DNA of 64,000 nucleotides, taken from contig JAGOQB010000002.1 in assembly GCA_017991675.1 (NCBI GenBank), forward strand, positions 124,001 to 188,000, in the 5' to 3' direction. The DNA is from Phenylobacterium sp. (lineage in GTDB: Bacteria > Pseudomonadota > Alphaproteobacteria > Caulobacterales > Caulobacteraceae). Position 1 is the first letter of the stretch. Every line of letters starts with the position of its first letter. Made by a program: the position numbers and the translations under genes. Shown piece by piece: positions 53,965 to 63,238 of the stretch. The notes beneath the pieces were generated by a model. The model was not told the origin of the DNA and made no database searches. It saw only the letters and a program-made list of their open reading frames with translations.

Positions 53965-54588
53965 CTATTTGCGCCGTATCGACAGGATTTCGACGGGACG
54001 TTCCAGAATCTGTCCCTTTACGAAGGTGACCGGCGTCGGGGCGTCCGAGGGCTGGGCCTGGATCTTGCGGACGACGTCCATGCCGCCCGTCACCCGGCCG
54101 AAGGCCGCGTAGCCCTGGCCGTCGGGATTGCGCGCGCCGCCGAAGTCGAGGCTGGTGTTGTCGCCGACCGTGATGAAGAACTCGGAGGTCGCGGTGCCGG
54201 GCCCATCGCGGGCCATCGAGATGACCCCGTCGGTGTGCGACAGGCCGGTCTTGGCGGTGGTCTCGTGGGCGATCGGCGGCAGCATCTGGCCGCGGTGGGC
54301 GTCGCTGTCGATGCCACCCTGGATCACCTGAATGGGCGCCTTGGGGTTCGGGTCGGTCCCGGCGCGGACCACGCGGTAGAAGGTCGCCCCGTCGAAGCGG
54401 CCCTCGTCGACATAGCGCAGGAAGTTGGCGACGGTGACCGGAGCCTTGTCCGGGTAGAGCTCAAGCTCCACGACGCCGAGATCGGTGGTCATCACCACCG
54501 GCGTCGCCGGCGCGGCGAGCGCGCCGCCCGCCATCGTCAGGGTGAGAGCCGCGCCCAGCACGGCGCGTCGAACGAGTTGGACGGCCAA
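53965..54588 (-). CDS. Cyclophilin-type peptidylprolyl isomerase, exported
   Basis: This 207-residue protein has a signal peptide (to about GGALAAPA) and a cyclophilin domain: LGVVELELYPDKAPVTVANFLRYVDEGRFDGATFYRVV, VIQGGIDSDAHRG, and SMARDGPGTATSEFFITVGDN. It should speed proline isomerisation in the periplasm. The start is TTG at 54588, with GGGGAGGGG upstream at five-base spacing; no ATG or GTG gives the full signal peptide. Long frames continuing upstream cross the TonB receptor gene and are spurious. It follows that receptor on the same strand. Confidence 0.88.
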   Translation of the reverse strand: MAVQLVRRAVLGAALTLTMAGGALAAPATPVVMTTDLGVVELELYPDKAPVTVANFLRYVDEGRFDGATFYRVVRAGTDPNPKAPIQVIQGGIDSDAHRGQMLPPIAHETTAKTGLSHTDGVISMARDGPGTATSEFFITVGDNTSLDFGGARNPDGQGYAAFGRVTGGMDVVRKIQAQPSDAPTPVTFVKGQILERPVEILSIRRK

Positions 54589-54650
54589 GGCGGCCCCTCC
54601 CCTTTTGTCAGTCGAGAGGCCGGCGGGTCGCCCCGCCGGCCCATAGTCTC

Positions 54651-56864
54651 TTAGAACGCCACCCGGATGTTCGCCCCGACGGTGCGCGGCACGATGCGGA
54701 TGCGCGCCTCGGGATCGAACGGGCTGGCCGGCAGCGCACGGATCACGCCGCGGCTGTCGAGGGCGTTGTTCGCGTAGACCGAGAACTCGACGCCTTCGTG
54801 GGTCAGGCCCGCGCGCAGGTTGACGACGTTGTAGGCGTCCATCTTGCGATAGTTGGCCTGCTGCGGGCTGAACTGGGTGAAGCGCTCGCCCATGTACTGG
54901 TAGCCGGCGTAGACGAAGCCGTCGAGATCGTCGCTGACCGGGAACACGTACTCGGCCGAACCGCTGAAGGTGAACTCCGGCACGAACGGCGCCTTGTCGC
55001 CTTCCTTGGCCTTCAGGTTCGCCACGTCGGTCGACAACTTGGAGTCGATGTAGGCGCCGCCGGCGGTCAGGGTCAGGCCCTGGACCGGGTTGGCGGTGAC
55101 TTCCAGTTCGACGCCGTCGCTGGTGGCGCCGCCGACGTTCTCGCGGAAGCCGAAGCCGCAATCCAGCGCACGTTGGGTCTGCATGTCGTCCCAGACCAGG
55201 TGGAAGTAGGCGCCGTTGACGCGGACGCGACCGTCGGCGAACGAGCCCTTGCCGCCCACTTCGTAGTTCCAGACCTTGTCGGCCGCGAAGGTGCTCGGGT
55301 CGGTGCCGGTGCGGGTGAAGTCAGCCAGTTCGGCGGCGCAGACGTCCTGCGGAACCGGGGTGTTGATCCCGCCGTAGCGGAAGCCGCGCGCGGCCTGGCC
55401 GTAGACCATGAAGTCGTCGTTCACGTCATAGGAGATGTTGAACTTCGGATTGAAGCCGTCTTCCTTCGAGGTGCGGCGCGGCGGGTCGCTGGGGATCGCG
55501 CCGTTGAAGAAGCCCGAGGCGTACAGCTTGTACTGCTGTTCCCAGTTGAAGTAGCGCACGCCGCCGGTGACGTTCCACTTGCCCCACTCATAGGTCAGCT
55601 CGCCGAACAGAGCGTAGGTCTTCACCTCGAGGTCGTCGTAGCCCCAATACGGGTTGTCCGTGGGCGCGCCGAAGTTGTTCGAGTTGATGCCCATGGCGGC
55701 GTCGAAGCCCGGCACCGGCACGGTGTTCAGATAGTAGATGTCCTTCTTGTCGGCGAAGGCGCCGACGACCCAGCTGAACGGACCATCGCCCTGCGAGGCC
55801 AGGCGGATTTCCTGGGCGAAGTAGGTCGAATCCGTGGTGTCGACCAGCGGGCTGGGCTTCACCGGGAACAGCGCCAGCAGGCCGTCGAGCGAGCGCTTGT
55901 TGACCGTGGTGCGGTCGAAATACGAGGTCGAGGAGACCAGGTTCGCGAAGCCGAGGTCGTAGTTCAGGGTCAGGTTGTAGATGTCGAGCTTGTCGTCATA
56001 GCCGTCGCTCGAGGTGTAGTCGCGGCCCAGGCCCGGCACGCGCTCCAGGTCCTCGGGACGGCCGCCGTCCTTGTAGTGGTGCTTGAAGTACGAGAGGTCG
56101 GCGGTGAAGTCCTCGTTCACCTGCAGGCGGGCCTCGACGCGGCCGCCGCGGGCCAGACCGTCATTGAGGTCCTTCTCGCCGGTGGTGATGTTGTCGATGT
56201 AGCCCGGGGTCTTGGTGTAGTAGCCCGAGGCGCGGATCGCGAGGCGGTCGTTGATCAGCGGGACGTTGACCAGGCCCTTCAGCGAGAAGCCGTTGCCGCC
56301 CTCGTTGACGCTCGACACGCCGTACTCGGCCTTGCCCTCGAAGGTGTTGAACTGCGGGCGATGGGTGATCATCCGCACAGTGCCGGTCATCGAGCCGGCG
56401 CCGTAGAGGGTGCCCTGCGGGCCGCGCAGCACTTCGACGCGCTCCAGGTCGAACAGCGCCAGTTCCGGGTTCAGGGCGCCCATCGAGATCGGGATTTCGT
56501 CGATGTAGATGCCGACGGTTTCCTGGTTCTGGGTGTCGTTGTCGTTGCCGCCGCCGTTGGTGACGCCGCGGATCGACAGGCGCGTACGGCCCGGGCCGTT
56601 CTGATAGGCGGTCAGGCTGGGAACCGAGCCCAGCAGCGCCGTGTAGCTTTCGGCGCCCATGTTCTGCATCGCCTGCTCGCCGACGACGTTGATGCTCATC
56701 GGCACGTCGAGCACGCTTTCGGTGCGCTTGCGGGCGGTGACGATCAGTTCGTCGACGACCGCGCCGTCGCGCGCCGACTGCGCATAGGACGGCGCGGCGG
56801 TCAGCGCCGTCGCCGAAATCAGAACCGACGCGGCCAGCAGGCGCGTCTTGGTGCTCATGGTCAT
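54651..56864 (-). CDS. TonB-dependent outer-membrane receptor
   Basis: This 737-residue receptor has a signal peptide (MTMSTKTRLLAASVLISATALTAAPSYAQ), a TonB-box-like VVDELIVTARKR, a plug domain (VPMSINVVGEQAMQNMGAESYTALLGSVPSLTAY; GIYIDEIPIS; VEVLRGPQGTLYGAGSMTGTVRMIT) and a beta-barrel ending in a terminal Phe. The plug features are those of the large Caulobacterales/sphingomonad class used for plant-derived or steroid-like compounds as well as iron. ATG 56864 follows GGGAGGGG. An AraC gene lies 178 bases upstream on the same strand and may regulate it. The substrate is unknown. Confidence 0.93.
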   Translation of the reverse strand: MTMSTKTRLLAASVLISATALTAAPSYAQSARDGAVVDELIVTARKRTESVLDVPMSINVVGEQAMQNMGAESYTALLGSVPSLTAYQNGPGRTRLSIRGVTNGGGNDNDTQNQETVGIYIDEIPISMGALNPELALFDLERVEVLRGPQGTLYGAGSMTGTVRMITHRPQFNTFEGKAEYGVSSVNEGGNGFSLKGLVNVPLINDRLAIRASGYYTKTPGYIDNITTGEKDLNDGLARGGRVEARLQVNEDFTADLSYFKHHYKDGGRPEDLERVPGLGRDYTSSDGYDDKLDIYNLTLNYDLGFANLVSSTSYFDRTTVNKRSLDGLLALFPVKPSPLVDTTDSTYFAQEIRLASQGDGPFSWVVGAFADKKDIYYLNTVPVPGFDAAMGINSNNFGAPTDNPYWGYDDLEVKTYALFGELTYEWGKWNVTGGVRYFNWEQQYKLYASGFFNGAIPSDPPRRTSKEDGFNPKFNISYDVNDDFMVYGQAARGFRYGGINTPVPQDVCAAELADFTRTGTDPSTFAADKVWNYEVGGKGSFADGRVRVNGAYFHLVWDDMQTQRALDCGFGFRENVGGATSDGVELEVTANPVQGLTLTAGGAYIDSKLSTDVANLKAKEGDKAPFVPEFTFSGSAEYVFPVSDDLDGFVYAGYQYMGERFTQFSPQQANYRKMDAYNVVNLRAGLTHEGVEFSVYANNALDSRGVIRALPASPFDPEARIRIVPRTVGANIRVAF

Positions 56865-57041
56865 AGGAATCCCCTCCCGAATGGCAGACGCGCCCGCCGC
56901 TCCAGCCGGCGGGCGCAAAAATTCGAGGCCGGAACATAGGCGTGTGACGCTTCTGCGAATGATGCGCCAAGCAGCCATTCTGATGCGCGATGCAATCAGT
57001 CGCCGGAACCCGGCAACTTCAGGTGCAGCAGTTTCGCGACG

Positions 57042-58043
57042 CTACCTTCGGCGGAAGTCCTTGGGCGCGGCGTTGAACCGACGGCGGAACGCGGCGGTGA
57101 AGTTGGTCGGGTGCTCGTAGCCCACCGATTCGGCGATTTCGGCGATGGTCATGGCGCCCTCGCGCAGCAGGTCCTTGGCCCGCTCCATGCGCCGCCCCTG
57201 GCAGAAGTCGAAGACCGTCGCGCCGAAGGTCTCCTTGAAGCCGCCCTGCAGCTTGGTGCGGTTCAGGCCGACGCGGCGGGCCAGGGCCTCGATGGTTGGC
57301 GGGTCGGCGAACTCGGCCATCAGGATCTCGCGCGCCTGGTAGAGGCTGTCGCGTTCGCTGCGCCGGCCCGGCGAGGCCGCGCGCGGCCCCTGCTCGCTGC
57401 TCTCCACCGTATCGACCAGCAGGCAGAGCATCTCCATGACCTTGGCCTCGAGATAGCGCTGGCGCAGATTGCCCTTGAACGAGGCCCCGACGATGTCGCC
57501 GACGGCGCTGTGCATGGCCGGGGTGAGGCGCATGCCCAGGTGGTTGAACCCCTGCCCCGTCCGGTCGAGGTCGCGCAGCAGCTTGGGAAGTTCGTCCGGC
57601 TCCAGTCCCATGATCCGCGCCAGGTTGCCGGCGTGGAAATGCAGGGTCAGCGAGGCCAACCGCTCGCGGCCGTGGATGTGCAAGTCGTAGTCGCGCCCGG
57701 CCGGCAAGGTCAGCACCGAGGCGTAGCCCTTCTCGACCCGGACCGCATTGGGCCCGCCGTCGTGCACGCCGATGCCGCCGGCCAGTACGAAGCGCAGCGA
57801 GACCAGGTCCTCGGGCGCGCGGATCGGCAGGGTGTAGTGGTCGTCGTAGCTGCTGTCGGCGACGCAGACGAGCAGGTAGTCGTAGAGCCGCACCACGTCC
57901 CAGTGGCCGGCGCCGCGCTCGACCGGCAGGCGGGCGGAGGCCGGCGGCCCATGACGCGGCGCACGCGGGCCGTCGGCCACACGTCCGTTGAACCCGTCAT
58001 AGATGTCGCGAACCTCGGCGCGCGACGACAGAAGGTCGACCAT
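57042..58043 (-). CDS. AraC-family transcriptional regulator
   Basis: This 333-residue regulator has an N-terminal ligand or dimer domain and two C-terminal helix-turn-helix units: DPPTIEALARRVGLNRTKLQGGFKETFGATVFDFCQGRRMERAKDLLREGAMTIAEIAESVGYEHPTNFTAAFRRRFNAAPKDFRRR. The N-terminal part includes VSLRFVLAGGIGVHDGG and LHIHGRERLASLTLHFHAG. The layout resembles siderophore-responsive AraC regulators such as PchR. ATG 58043 was chosen; GGGGTAGG precedes it. It lies between the TonB receptor and the divergent HtaA gene and may control both. Confidence 0.9.
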   Translation of the reverse strand: MVDLLSSRAEVRDIYDGFNGRVADGPRAPRHGPPASARLPVERGAGHWDVVRLYDYLLVCVADSSYDDHYTLPIRAPEDLVSLRFVLAGGIGVHDGGPNAVRVEKGYASVLTLPAGRDYDLHIHGRERLASLTLHFHAGNLARIMGLEPDELPKLLRDLDRTGQGFNHLGMRLTPAMHSAVGDIVGASFKGNLRQRYLEAKVMEMLCLLVDTVESSEQGPRAASPGRRSERDSLYQAREILMAEFADPPTIEALARRVGLNRTKLQGGFKETFGATVFDFCQGRRMERAKDLLREGAMTIAEIAESVGYEHPTNFTAAFRRRFNAAPKDFRRR

Positions 58044-58183
58044 ACCTACCCCGCGCCGGCCCCATGGCCGGCGGCCGGCAACCTGTCGCACCGCAAAGGA
58101 ATTGTCACGACACAGGCAAGCAGGCGCTGCGGGTTTGGCGAGAGATGTTACTTTCCGGGCTCGGTATGGGGAGGGAGTCGACG

Positions 58184-58666
58184 ATGAGCGACCAGATTAA
58201 GCCGGCGGCGTCGCTGCAGTGGGGCGTGAAGCAGAGCTTCCGCAATTATGTCGGCATGGCCGGCGGCACGACCGAGGTCGGGGCCGGCGCGCAGCAGACC
58301 GAGGACGGGGCGTTCGTGTTCGCCGCCGCGGACGGCGACCTGGCGCTGGACGCCGATGGCAAGCTGCAGGGCCGCGGCGGGTTCACCGGCGAAGTGAAGT
58401 TCCAGGCCCACGGCGGCATGCTGTCGGTGTTCCTGGCCGACCCGGCCATCGAGGTCGACGACAAGGGCGCGGCGCTGACCGTCGCCGACACCGCCAAGCG
58501 CGACTATCGCGTCGAGGTCGCCCGGCTGGACCTGGCGGCGATGACCACTGAACCGTCGGGCGAGATCGTCATTCCCGTCGGCCTGTCGATCGAGGGCAGC
58601 CGGCTGCTGGGCGACCACTATGCGCCGCGCACCGAGCTGGACCCGGTGCGCCTGCGGCTGGGCTGA
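58184..58666 (+). CDS. HtaA-domain protein, cytosolic
   Basis: This 160-residue protein matches the HtaA domain, known from haem uptake proteins of Corynebacterium. The opening LQWGVKQSFRNYVGMAGGTTEV, the middle GAFVFAAADGDLAL, and FTGEVKFQAHGGMLSVFLADPAIEVD follow the domain pattern. Y22 and H76 correspond to the conserved Tyr and His that bind haem in HtaA repeats. Unlike those proteins there is no signal peptide or membrane anchor, and only one domain copy. ATG 58184 follows GGGAGGG. It is divergent from the AraC gene and ends eight bases before the convergent sulfatase gene. Haem binding is inferred. Confidence 0.82.
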   Translation: MSDQIKPAASLQWGVKQSFRNYVGMAGGTTEVGAGAQQTEDGAFVFAAADGDLALDADGKLQGRGGFTGEVKFQAHGGMLSVFLADPAIEVDDKGAALTVADTAKRDYRVEVARLDLAAMTTEPSGEIVIPVGLSIEGSRLLGDHYAPRTELDPVRLRLG

Positions 58667-58674
58667 GCCGACCG

Positions 58675-61014
58675 CTACTGCTTGCTCATGTCCGCGGCCA
58701 GCTTCTGGTCGGCCTTGGCCTTGGCGACGACGGCAAGGTCGACCGTCACCCGTTCGATGCCGCCCGTGAACTTGAACGGCAGCTGGTAGGTGAAGTCGAC
58801 GGCCGAGCCGGTGTCCATGCCGATGTCGATCCCCTCGCCGATCGAGAACTGGATCGGCACGGTCCGCTCCAGCCGGCCCTCGGCGACCTTGGCGCCGTTG
58901 GCTGTCAGGGTGACCTTGGCCCCCTTGCCCATGCCGCCGCCGTCATAGGCGAAGTCGACGACCAGCTTGCACGGGCCTGGAGGCAGCGGCTTGTCGGCGG
59001 CGAAGGTCGGGCGCTCGACGCCGAGGAAGTTGTAGACGAACACCGGCCGCCCCTCGCGCAGGTAGAGGCCGTAGCCGCCCTCCAGTCCGCCGTGGGTGAT
59101 GATCATGCCCTCGGCCTTGCCCTGCGGCACGACGATGTCGGCGGTGATCTTCCAGGACTTGTTGAGCATCGGCAGGCAGGCCGCATCGGGCAAGGCCACC
59201 ATGCCCGGATAATAGGTGGCGCTGGTGCGGCCGCCGACCAGGCTGGGCCGGCCCATGGCCTCGGCGTTCATTCGGATTATGGCTCGCCAGTCGAGCGGCA
59301 GGACGTTGTACTTCGAAGCCTCGGCCCACCAGAGGTCCTGCATCTGCCGCAGCAGGTCCGGATTGTCCTTGGCCAGGTCCTTGGCCTGCGAGAAGTCGTC
59401 GTCGAGCTTGTAGAGCTCCCAGACCTGGTTGTCGGGGCTCCAGTCCTCCGAACGGTTCGGCTCCCAGGGCACGAAGGACGGGGCCGAGGCCATCCAGCCG
59501 TCGTGATAGAGGCCGCGGTTGCAGCCCAGTTCGAAATACTGGGTCCGGCGCTTGCTGGCGGCCTTGGCGTCGTCGAAGGCGAAGGCGAAGCTGATCCCCT
59601 CGATCGGCTTCTGCGGCACGCCGTTGAGCTCGATCGGCGCGGTGACGCCGGCCAGTTCATAGAGCGTCGGCACGATGTCGATGACGTGCAGGAACTGGTC
59701 GCGCAAGCCCCCCTTGTCGGCGATGCCCTTGGGCCAGGAGATGACCATCGGATTGCGGGTGCCGCCGAAGTGGCTGGCCACCTGCTTGGTCCACTGGAAG
59801 GGCGTGTTCATCGCGTGCGCCCAGGACGAGGGGAAGTGGTTGAAGTGCTTGGGCCCGCCGAGTTCGTCGATGACCTTGAGGTTATCCTGCCAAGTCTCCG
59901 GGAAGCCGTTGAAGAACATGTTCTCGCTCAGCGAGCCCTCCAGCCCGCCCTCGGCGCTCGAGCCGTTGTCGCCGGCGATGTAGATGATCATCGTGTTGTC
60001 GGCGTCGGGCAGCGCCTTCACCGCGTCGATCACCCGGCCCATGGCCGCATCGACCTGGGCGCCGTAGGCGGCGAACACTTCCATCATCCGGGCATAGAGC
60101 CGCTTCTGGTCGGCGTTGAGGCTGTCCCAGGCCGGCAGCCCGCGCGAGCGCGCGGTCAACTGGGTGTCCTTGGGCACGACGCCCAGCTTCTTCTGCCGCT
60201 CCAGGGTCTGCTGGCGGTAGGCGTCCCAGCCCATGTCGAACTGGCCCTTGAACTTGTCGATCCACGACTGCGGGGCCTGGTGCGGGGCGTGGGTGGCGCC
60301 CGGCGCGACATAGAGAAAGTACGGGCGGTCCGGAGCGATGCTCTTGACCTTGCGCACCCAGGCGATGGCGCGGTCGGCCAGGTCCTCGGTCAGGTGATAG
60401 TCGGGGTCGTCCGAGGCCGGGACCAGGTCGCGGTTCTCGAACAGCAGCGGGTTCCAGTGGTTCATGTCGCCGGCGTTGAAGCCGTAGAAGTAGTCGAAGC
60501 CCAGGCCGTTGGCCCAGCGGTCGAACGGCCCGGCGGCGCTGGTCTCCCAGGTCGGGGTGTTGTGGTTCTTGCCGATCCAGGCGGTCATGTAGCCGTTCTG
60601 GCGCAGCACTTCCCCGACCGTGCCGCAACTGCGCGGCAGCACGCAGCAATAGCCGTCGTAGCCGGTCGCCACCTCGGTGATGCCGGCGAACGAGGTCGAA
60701 TGGTGGTTGCGGCCGGTGATCAGCGCCGCGCGCGTCGGGCTGCACAGCGCCGTGGTGTGGAAGTGGTTGAAGCGCAGGCCTTCCTGGGCCAGGCGGTCCA
60801 TGGTCGGCGACGGCACGCCGCCGCCGAAGGTCGAGAACTGCCCGAAGCCGACGTCGTCCAGCAGGATCAGCACGATGTTCGGCGCGCCCTTGGGAGCGGC
60901 GACCGGCTGCGGGAACTGGGCGGGATCGGAGTCCTGATAGGTGCGCCCGACCTGGCCGGTGAAGTGGAAATCGGGGCGCGGCAGGTGGTCGGGCGTGGCG
61001 GCGTCTTGGGTCAT
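58675..61014 (-). CDS. Arylsulfatase, AtsD/AtsA-like, long form
   Basis: This 779-residue sulfatase hydrolyses sulfate esters. The sequence FTGQVGRTYQDSDPAQFPQPVAAPKGAPNIVLILLDDVGFGQ starts the catalytic domain with the metal-binding D53-D54. The formylglycine motif is C91-S-P-T-R95, of the Cys type, which needs a formylglycine-generating enzyme. The last 220 residues form an additional beta-rich domain (about 560-779) as in mycobacterial AtsA/AtsD. No signal peptide is visible, so the enzyme may work in the cytosol. ATG 61014 follows AAGGGAG. The substrate is unknown; sterol or aryl sulfates are usual for this type. Confidence 0.92.
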   Translation of the reverse strand: MTQDAATPDHLPRPDFHFTGQVGRTYQDSDPAQFPQPVAAPKGAPNIVLILLDDVGFGQFSTFGGGVPSPTMDRLAQEGLRFNHFHTTALCSPTRAALITGRNHHSTSFAGITEVATGYDGYCCVLPRSCGTVGEVLRQNGYMTAWIGKNHNTPTWETSAAGPFDRWANGLGFDYFYGFNAGDMNHWNPLLFENRDLVPASDDPDYHLTEDLADRAIAWVRKVKSIAPDRPYFLYVAPGATHAPHQAPQSWIDKFKGQFDMGWDAYRQQTLERQKKLGVVPKDTQLTARSRGLPAWDSLNADQKRLYARMMEVFAAYGAQVDAAMGRVIDAVKALPDADNTMIIYIAGDNGSSAEGGLEGSLSENMFFNGFPETWQDNLKVIDELGGPKHFNHFPSSWAHAMNTPFQWTKQVASHFGGTRNPMVISWPKGIADKGGLRDQFLHVIDIVPTLYELAGVTAPIELNGVPQKPIEGISFAFAFDDAKAASKRRTQYFELGCNRGLYHDGWMASAPSFVPWEPNRSEDWSPDNQVWELYKLDDDFSQAKDLAKDNPDLLRQMQDLWWAEASKYNVLPLDWRAIIRMNAEAMGRPSLVGGRTSATYYPGMVALPDAACLPMLNKSWKITADIVVPQGKAEGMIITHGGLEGGYGLYLREGRPVFVYNFLGVERPTFAADKPLPPGPCKLVVDFAYDGGGMGKGAKVTLTANGAKVAEGRLERTVPIQFSIGEGIDIGMDTGSAVDFTYQLPFKFTGGIERVTVDLAVVAKAKADQKLAADMSKQ

Positions 61015-61111
61015 GGCGATGGCTCCCTTTGGGGAACAAAAGCCGCCCGCGACCGCCCGCGGCCATCGGGTCAAACCCTGCGGCCGGTCGTCTGCATGTC
61101 CGGTGGCGCCG

Positions 61112-61645
61112 TCAGGCCCCGCCGCCGAACTTGGCCCGCAGCGCCTGTTCGACACTGGGCGTGACCAGCCAGTCGACCTCCTCGCCGAGGCTGGCCAGCT
61201 CGCGCGCGGTGCTGGAGCTGACGTGCAGGAAGGTCTCGCGGCAGATGATGTGGATCATCGGCATGTTCGGCTCCAGGCGGCCGAGAATGCCGTGATAGCG
61301 GAACTCGTCGTCGAAGTCGGACGACTGGCGCAGGCCGCGGACGATGTGGGTGGCGCCCACCCGATGGGCGTACTTGATGACGCTCTCGCCCTCGAAGGCG
61401 CCGACCTCGACCTGGGGCGGCAGCACGCGGCCCCCCTGCCCGGTCAGGTCGAGGTCCATGACCGACCGGGCGATCAGGTCCAGTCGTTCATCGATGTCGA
61501 AGAGGCCGGCTTTCAGCGGATTGATCCCCACCGCCACGTGCACGACGTCGAAGGTGAGCAGCGCCTTCTGGATGATGTCCAGGTGACCGAGGGTGATCGG
61601 GTCGAACGAGCCGGCGTAGATGGCCCGGGTGCGCACAGGCTTCAT
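61112..61645 (-). CDS. coaD: CoaD-like phosphopantetheine adenylyltransferase
   Basis: This 177-residue nucleotidyltransferase has the family signature YAGSFDPITLGHLDIIQKAL (T18-x-x-H21), the RGLRQSSDFDDEF loop and HVSSSTARELASLG near the end. CoaD makes dephospho-CoA from phosphopantetheine and ATP. The middle is divergent: PLKAGLFDIDERLDLIARSVMDLDLTGQGGRVLPPQVEVG contains an insertion compared with typical CoaD, and YAGSFDP replaces YPGTFDP. It may be the genuine CoaD or a paralogue; I cannot tell without the rest of the genome. Confidence 0.78.
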   Translation of the reverse strand: MKPVRTRAIYAGSFDPITLGHLDIIQKALLTFDVVHVAVGINPLKAGLFDIDERLDLIARSVMDLDLTGQGGRVLPPQVEVGAFEGESVIKYAHRVGATHIVRGLRQSSDFDDEFRYHGILGRLEPNMPMIHIICRETFLHVSSSTARELASLGEEVDWLVTPSVEQALRAKFGGGA

Positions 61646-61676
61646 GCACCCATTGGCCCCGCCGGCAGCTTGGCCG

Positions 61677-63143
61677 TCAAGGCGCCGCGCGCCCCAACAT
61701 GGGGCTCGTGCAGGCGCCGCCGTCGATCGCCACCGCCGGGGCGAAGGCGCCGGTCTGGGGTCGGGCGAAGATCATCCGGGTCGCCTCGCCCTCCGCCCGC
61801 AGCTCGACCGGGCAGCCGTCCGAGAGCCGCACGCCCAGCCCGCTGAGGCCGGCGCCGCGCACCACCAGTTCGCCGCCGCCGACCGGGGCCAGGGGGATGA
61901 CGTAGAGCCGCTCGCCGCGTGCGGTGAAGCGGACGGGCGCGCCGTCCTCGGTCGCAGCCTCGGCGATGCGCCAGGGCCGGGTCCCGTAGATCGCCTCGCC
62001 GTTCTCGGCCAGCCAGGCTCCCATCGCCTTGAGCCGCTCAAGCTGGGGCGCGGGGATCTGGGCGTCGTCGCCGCGCGGGCCGATGTTGAGCAGCAGGTTG
62101 CCGCCCTTGGAGACGCTGTCGACCAGTTCGAGCAGCAGGTGTTCGGCGCTCTCGTAGTCGGCCTCGGTGTCGTTGCGGTTGAAGCCGAACGAATGGCTCA
62201 TGCCGCGGGTCGCCTCCCACTTGCGATCCTGAATGTCGGCGAAGCGGACGTATTCGGGGGTGCGGAAGTCGCTGTGCGGCACCGGCGGCGGCACGACGCC
62301 GCCCTCCCCACCGCCCTGCTTGGCGGCCTTGGCCTCGATCATGCGGTCGAGCACCCGGCGCGGCAACTTGTGGCGCAGCAGCCGGGCGGTGAAGGTCGGG
62401 GTCTTCCAGCGGTCGTTGACCACTCCGTCGGGGACCGCGGCGTAGTAGTCGGAGAACAGCGCGTCGAGTTCGCCCTGGGAGGTCGGCCAGGAGATGTCGT
62501 TCCAGAGCACGCTGGGCGCATAGCGTTCGACCAGTTCGCGGGTCTGGGCCGCGGCGTAGGCCGGATAGCGGCCGCCGGGGACCGAGCCGACGAAGTCCAT
62601 CAGGGTGCGCAGCGGCTCGGGATTGAAGCTCCAGTCGATGCCGCCCGAATAGTAGACGCCGAAGCGCAGGCCCGCTCGGCGCACGGCGGCGGCCAGCTCT
62701 CCGACCACGTCGCGCTCGGTGCTCCAGTCCCGGGCGTGCGGGTGAGGCACCCGCGAGGGCCACAGGCAGAAGCCGTCATGGTGTTTGGTGACCAGCACCA
62801 CGTAGCGCGCGCCCGAGCCGGCGATCGCCTGCGCCCACGCGTCCGGATCCCACTGGCGCAGGCCGGCGAGGAACGGCTCGCGGAAATCACGATAGGGCGC
62901 GGAGCCATAGGTGTCGCGATGGAACGCCGCCGAGGGCGTGTCCGGCGACTTGATCGCGTTCTCGTACCACTCGGTATAGGGCGAGAGCGCCACCGCCCGG
63001 CGATAGTCGGTGCGGAAGATGTCGGAGATCTTGCCGACCTTGGGCGCGAAGGCCGGGATCGAGAACAGGCCCCAATGGATGAAGACGCCGAACTTGGCGT
63101 CGTCGTACCAGCCCGGCGTCGCGCGCCCCGCAAACGCCCCCAT
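61677..63143 (-). CDS. GH29 alpha-L-fucosidase
   Basis: This 488-residue glycoside hydrolase has the GH29 pattern: PGWYDDAKFGVFIHWGLFSIPAFAP at the start, YVVLVTKHHDGFCLWPS (conserved His pair at 121-122), and the nucleophile D216 in SVLWNDISWP. A C-terminal beta-sandwich follows after about residue 390. No signal peptide is present, which is unusual for fucosidases and suggests cytosolic action on an imported oligosaccharide. It lies downstream of the monooxygenase gene on the same strand and upstream of coaD. Confidence 0.9.
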   Translation of the reverse strand: MGAFAGRATPGWYDDAKFGVFIHWGLFSIPAFAPKVGKISDIFRTDYRRAVALSPYTEWYENAIKSPDTPSAAFHRDTYGSAPYRDFREPFLAGLRQWDPDAWAQAIAGSGARYVVLVTKHHDGFCLWPSRVPHPHARDWSTERDVVGELAAAVRRAGLRFGVYYSGGIDWSFNPEPLRTLMDFVGSVPGGRYPAYAAAQTRELVERYAPSVLWNDISWPTSQGELDALFSDYYAAVPDGVVNDRWKTPTFTARLLRHKLPRRVLDRMIEAKAAKQGGGEGGVVPPPVPHSDFRTPEYVRFADIQDRKWEATRGMSHSFGFNRNDTEADYESAEHLLLELVDSVSKGGNLLLNIGPRGDDAQIPAPQLERLKAMGAWLAENGEAIYGTRPWRIAEAATEDGAPVRFTARGERLYVIPLAPVGGGELVVRGAGLSGLGVRLSDGCPVELRAEGEATRMIFARPQTGAFAPAVAIDGGACTSPMLGRAAP

Positions 63144-63238
63144 GGCCGCCTCCCCTGCGCCCCGGCCGGCGTCGAGCGGCCGGCCGGGCTATCAGAACGG
63201 CGGGGCGGCGGCTTGGCAAGCCGCGTATCGACGTTCGG

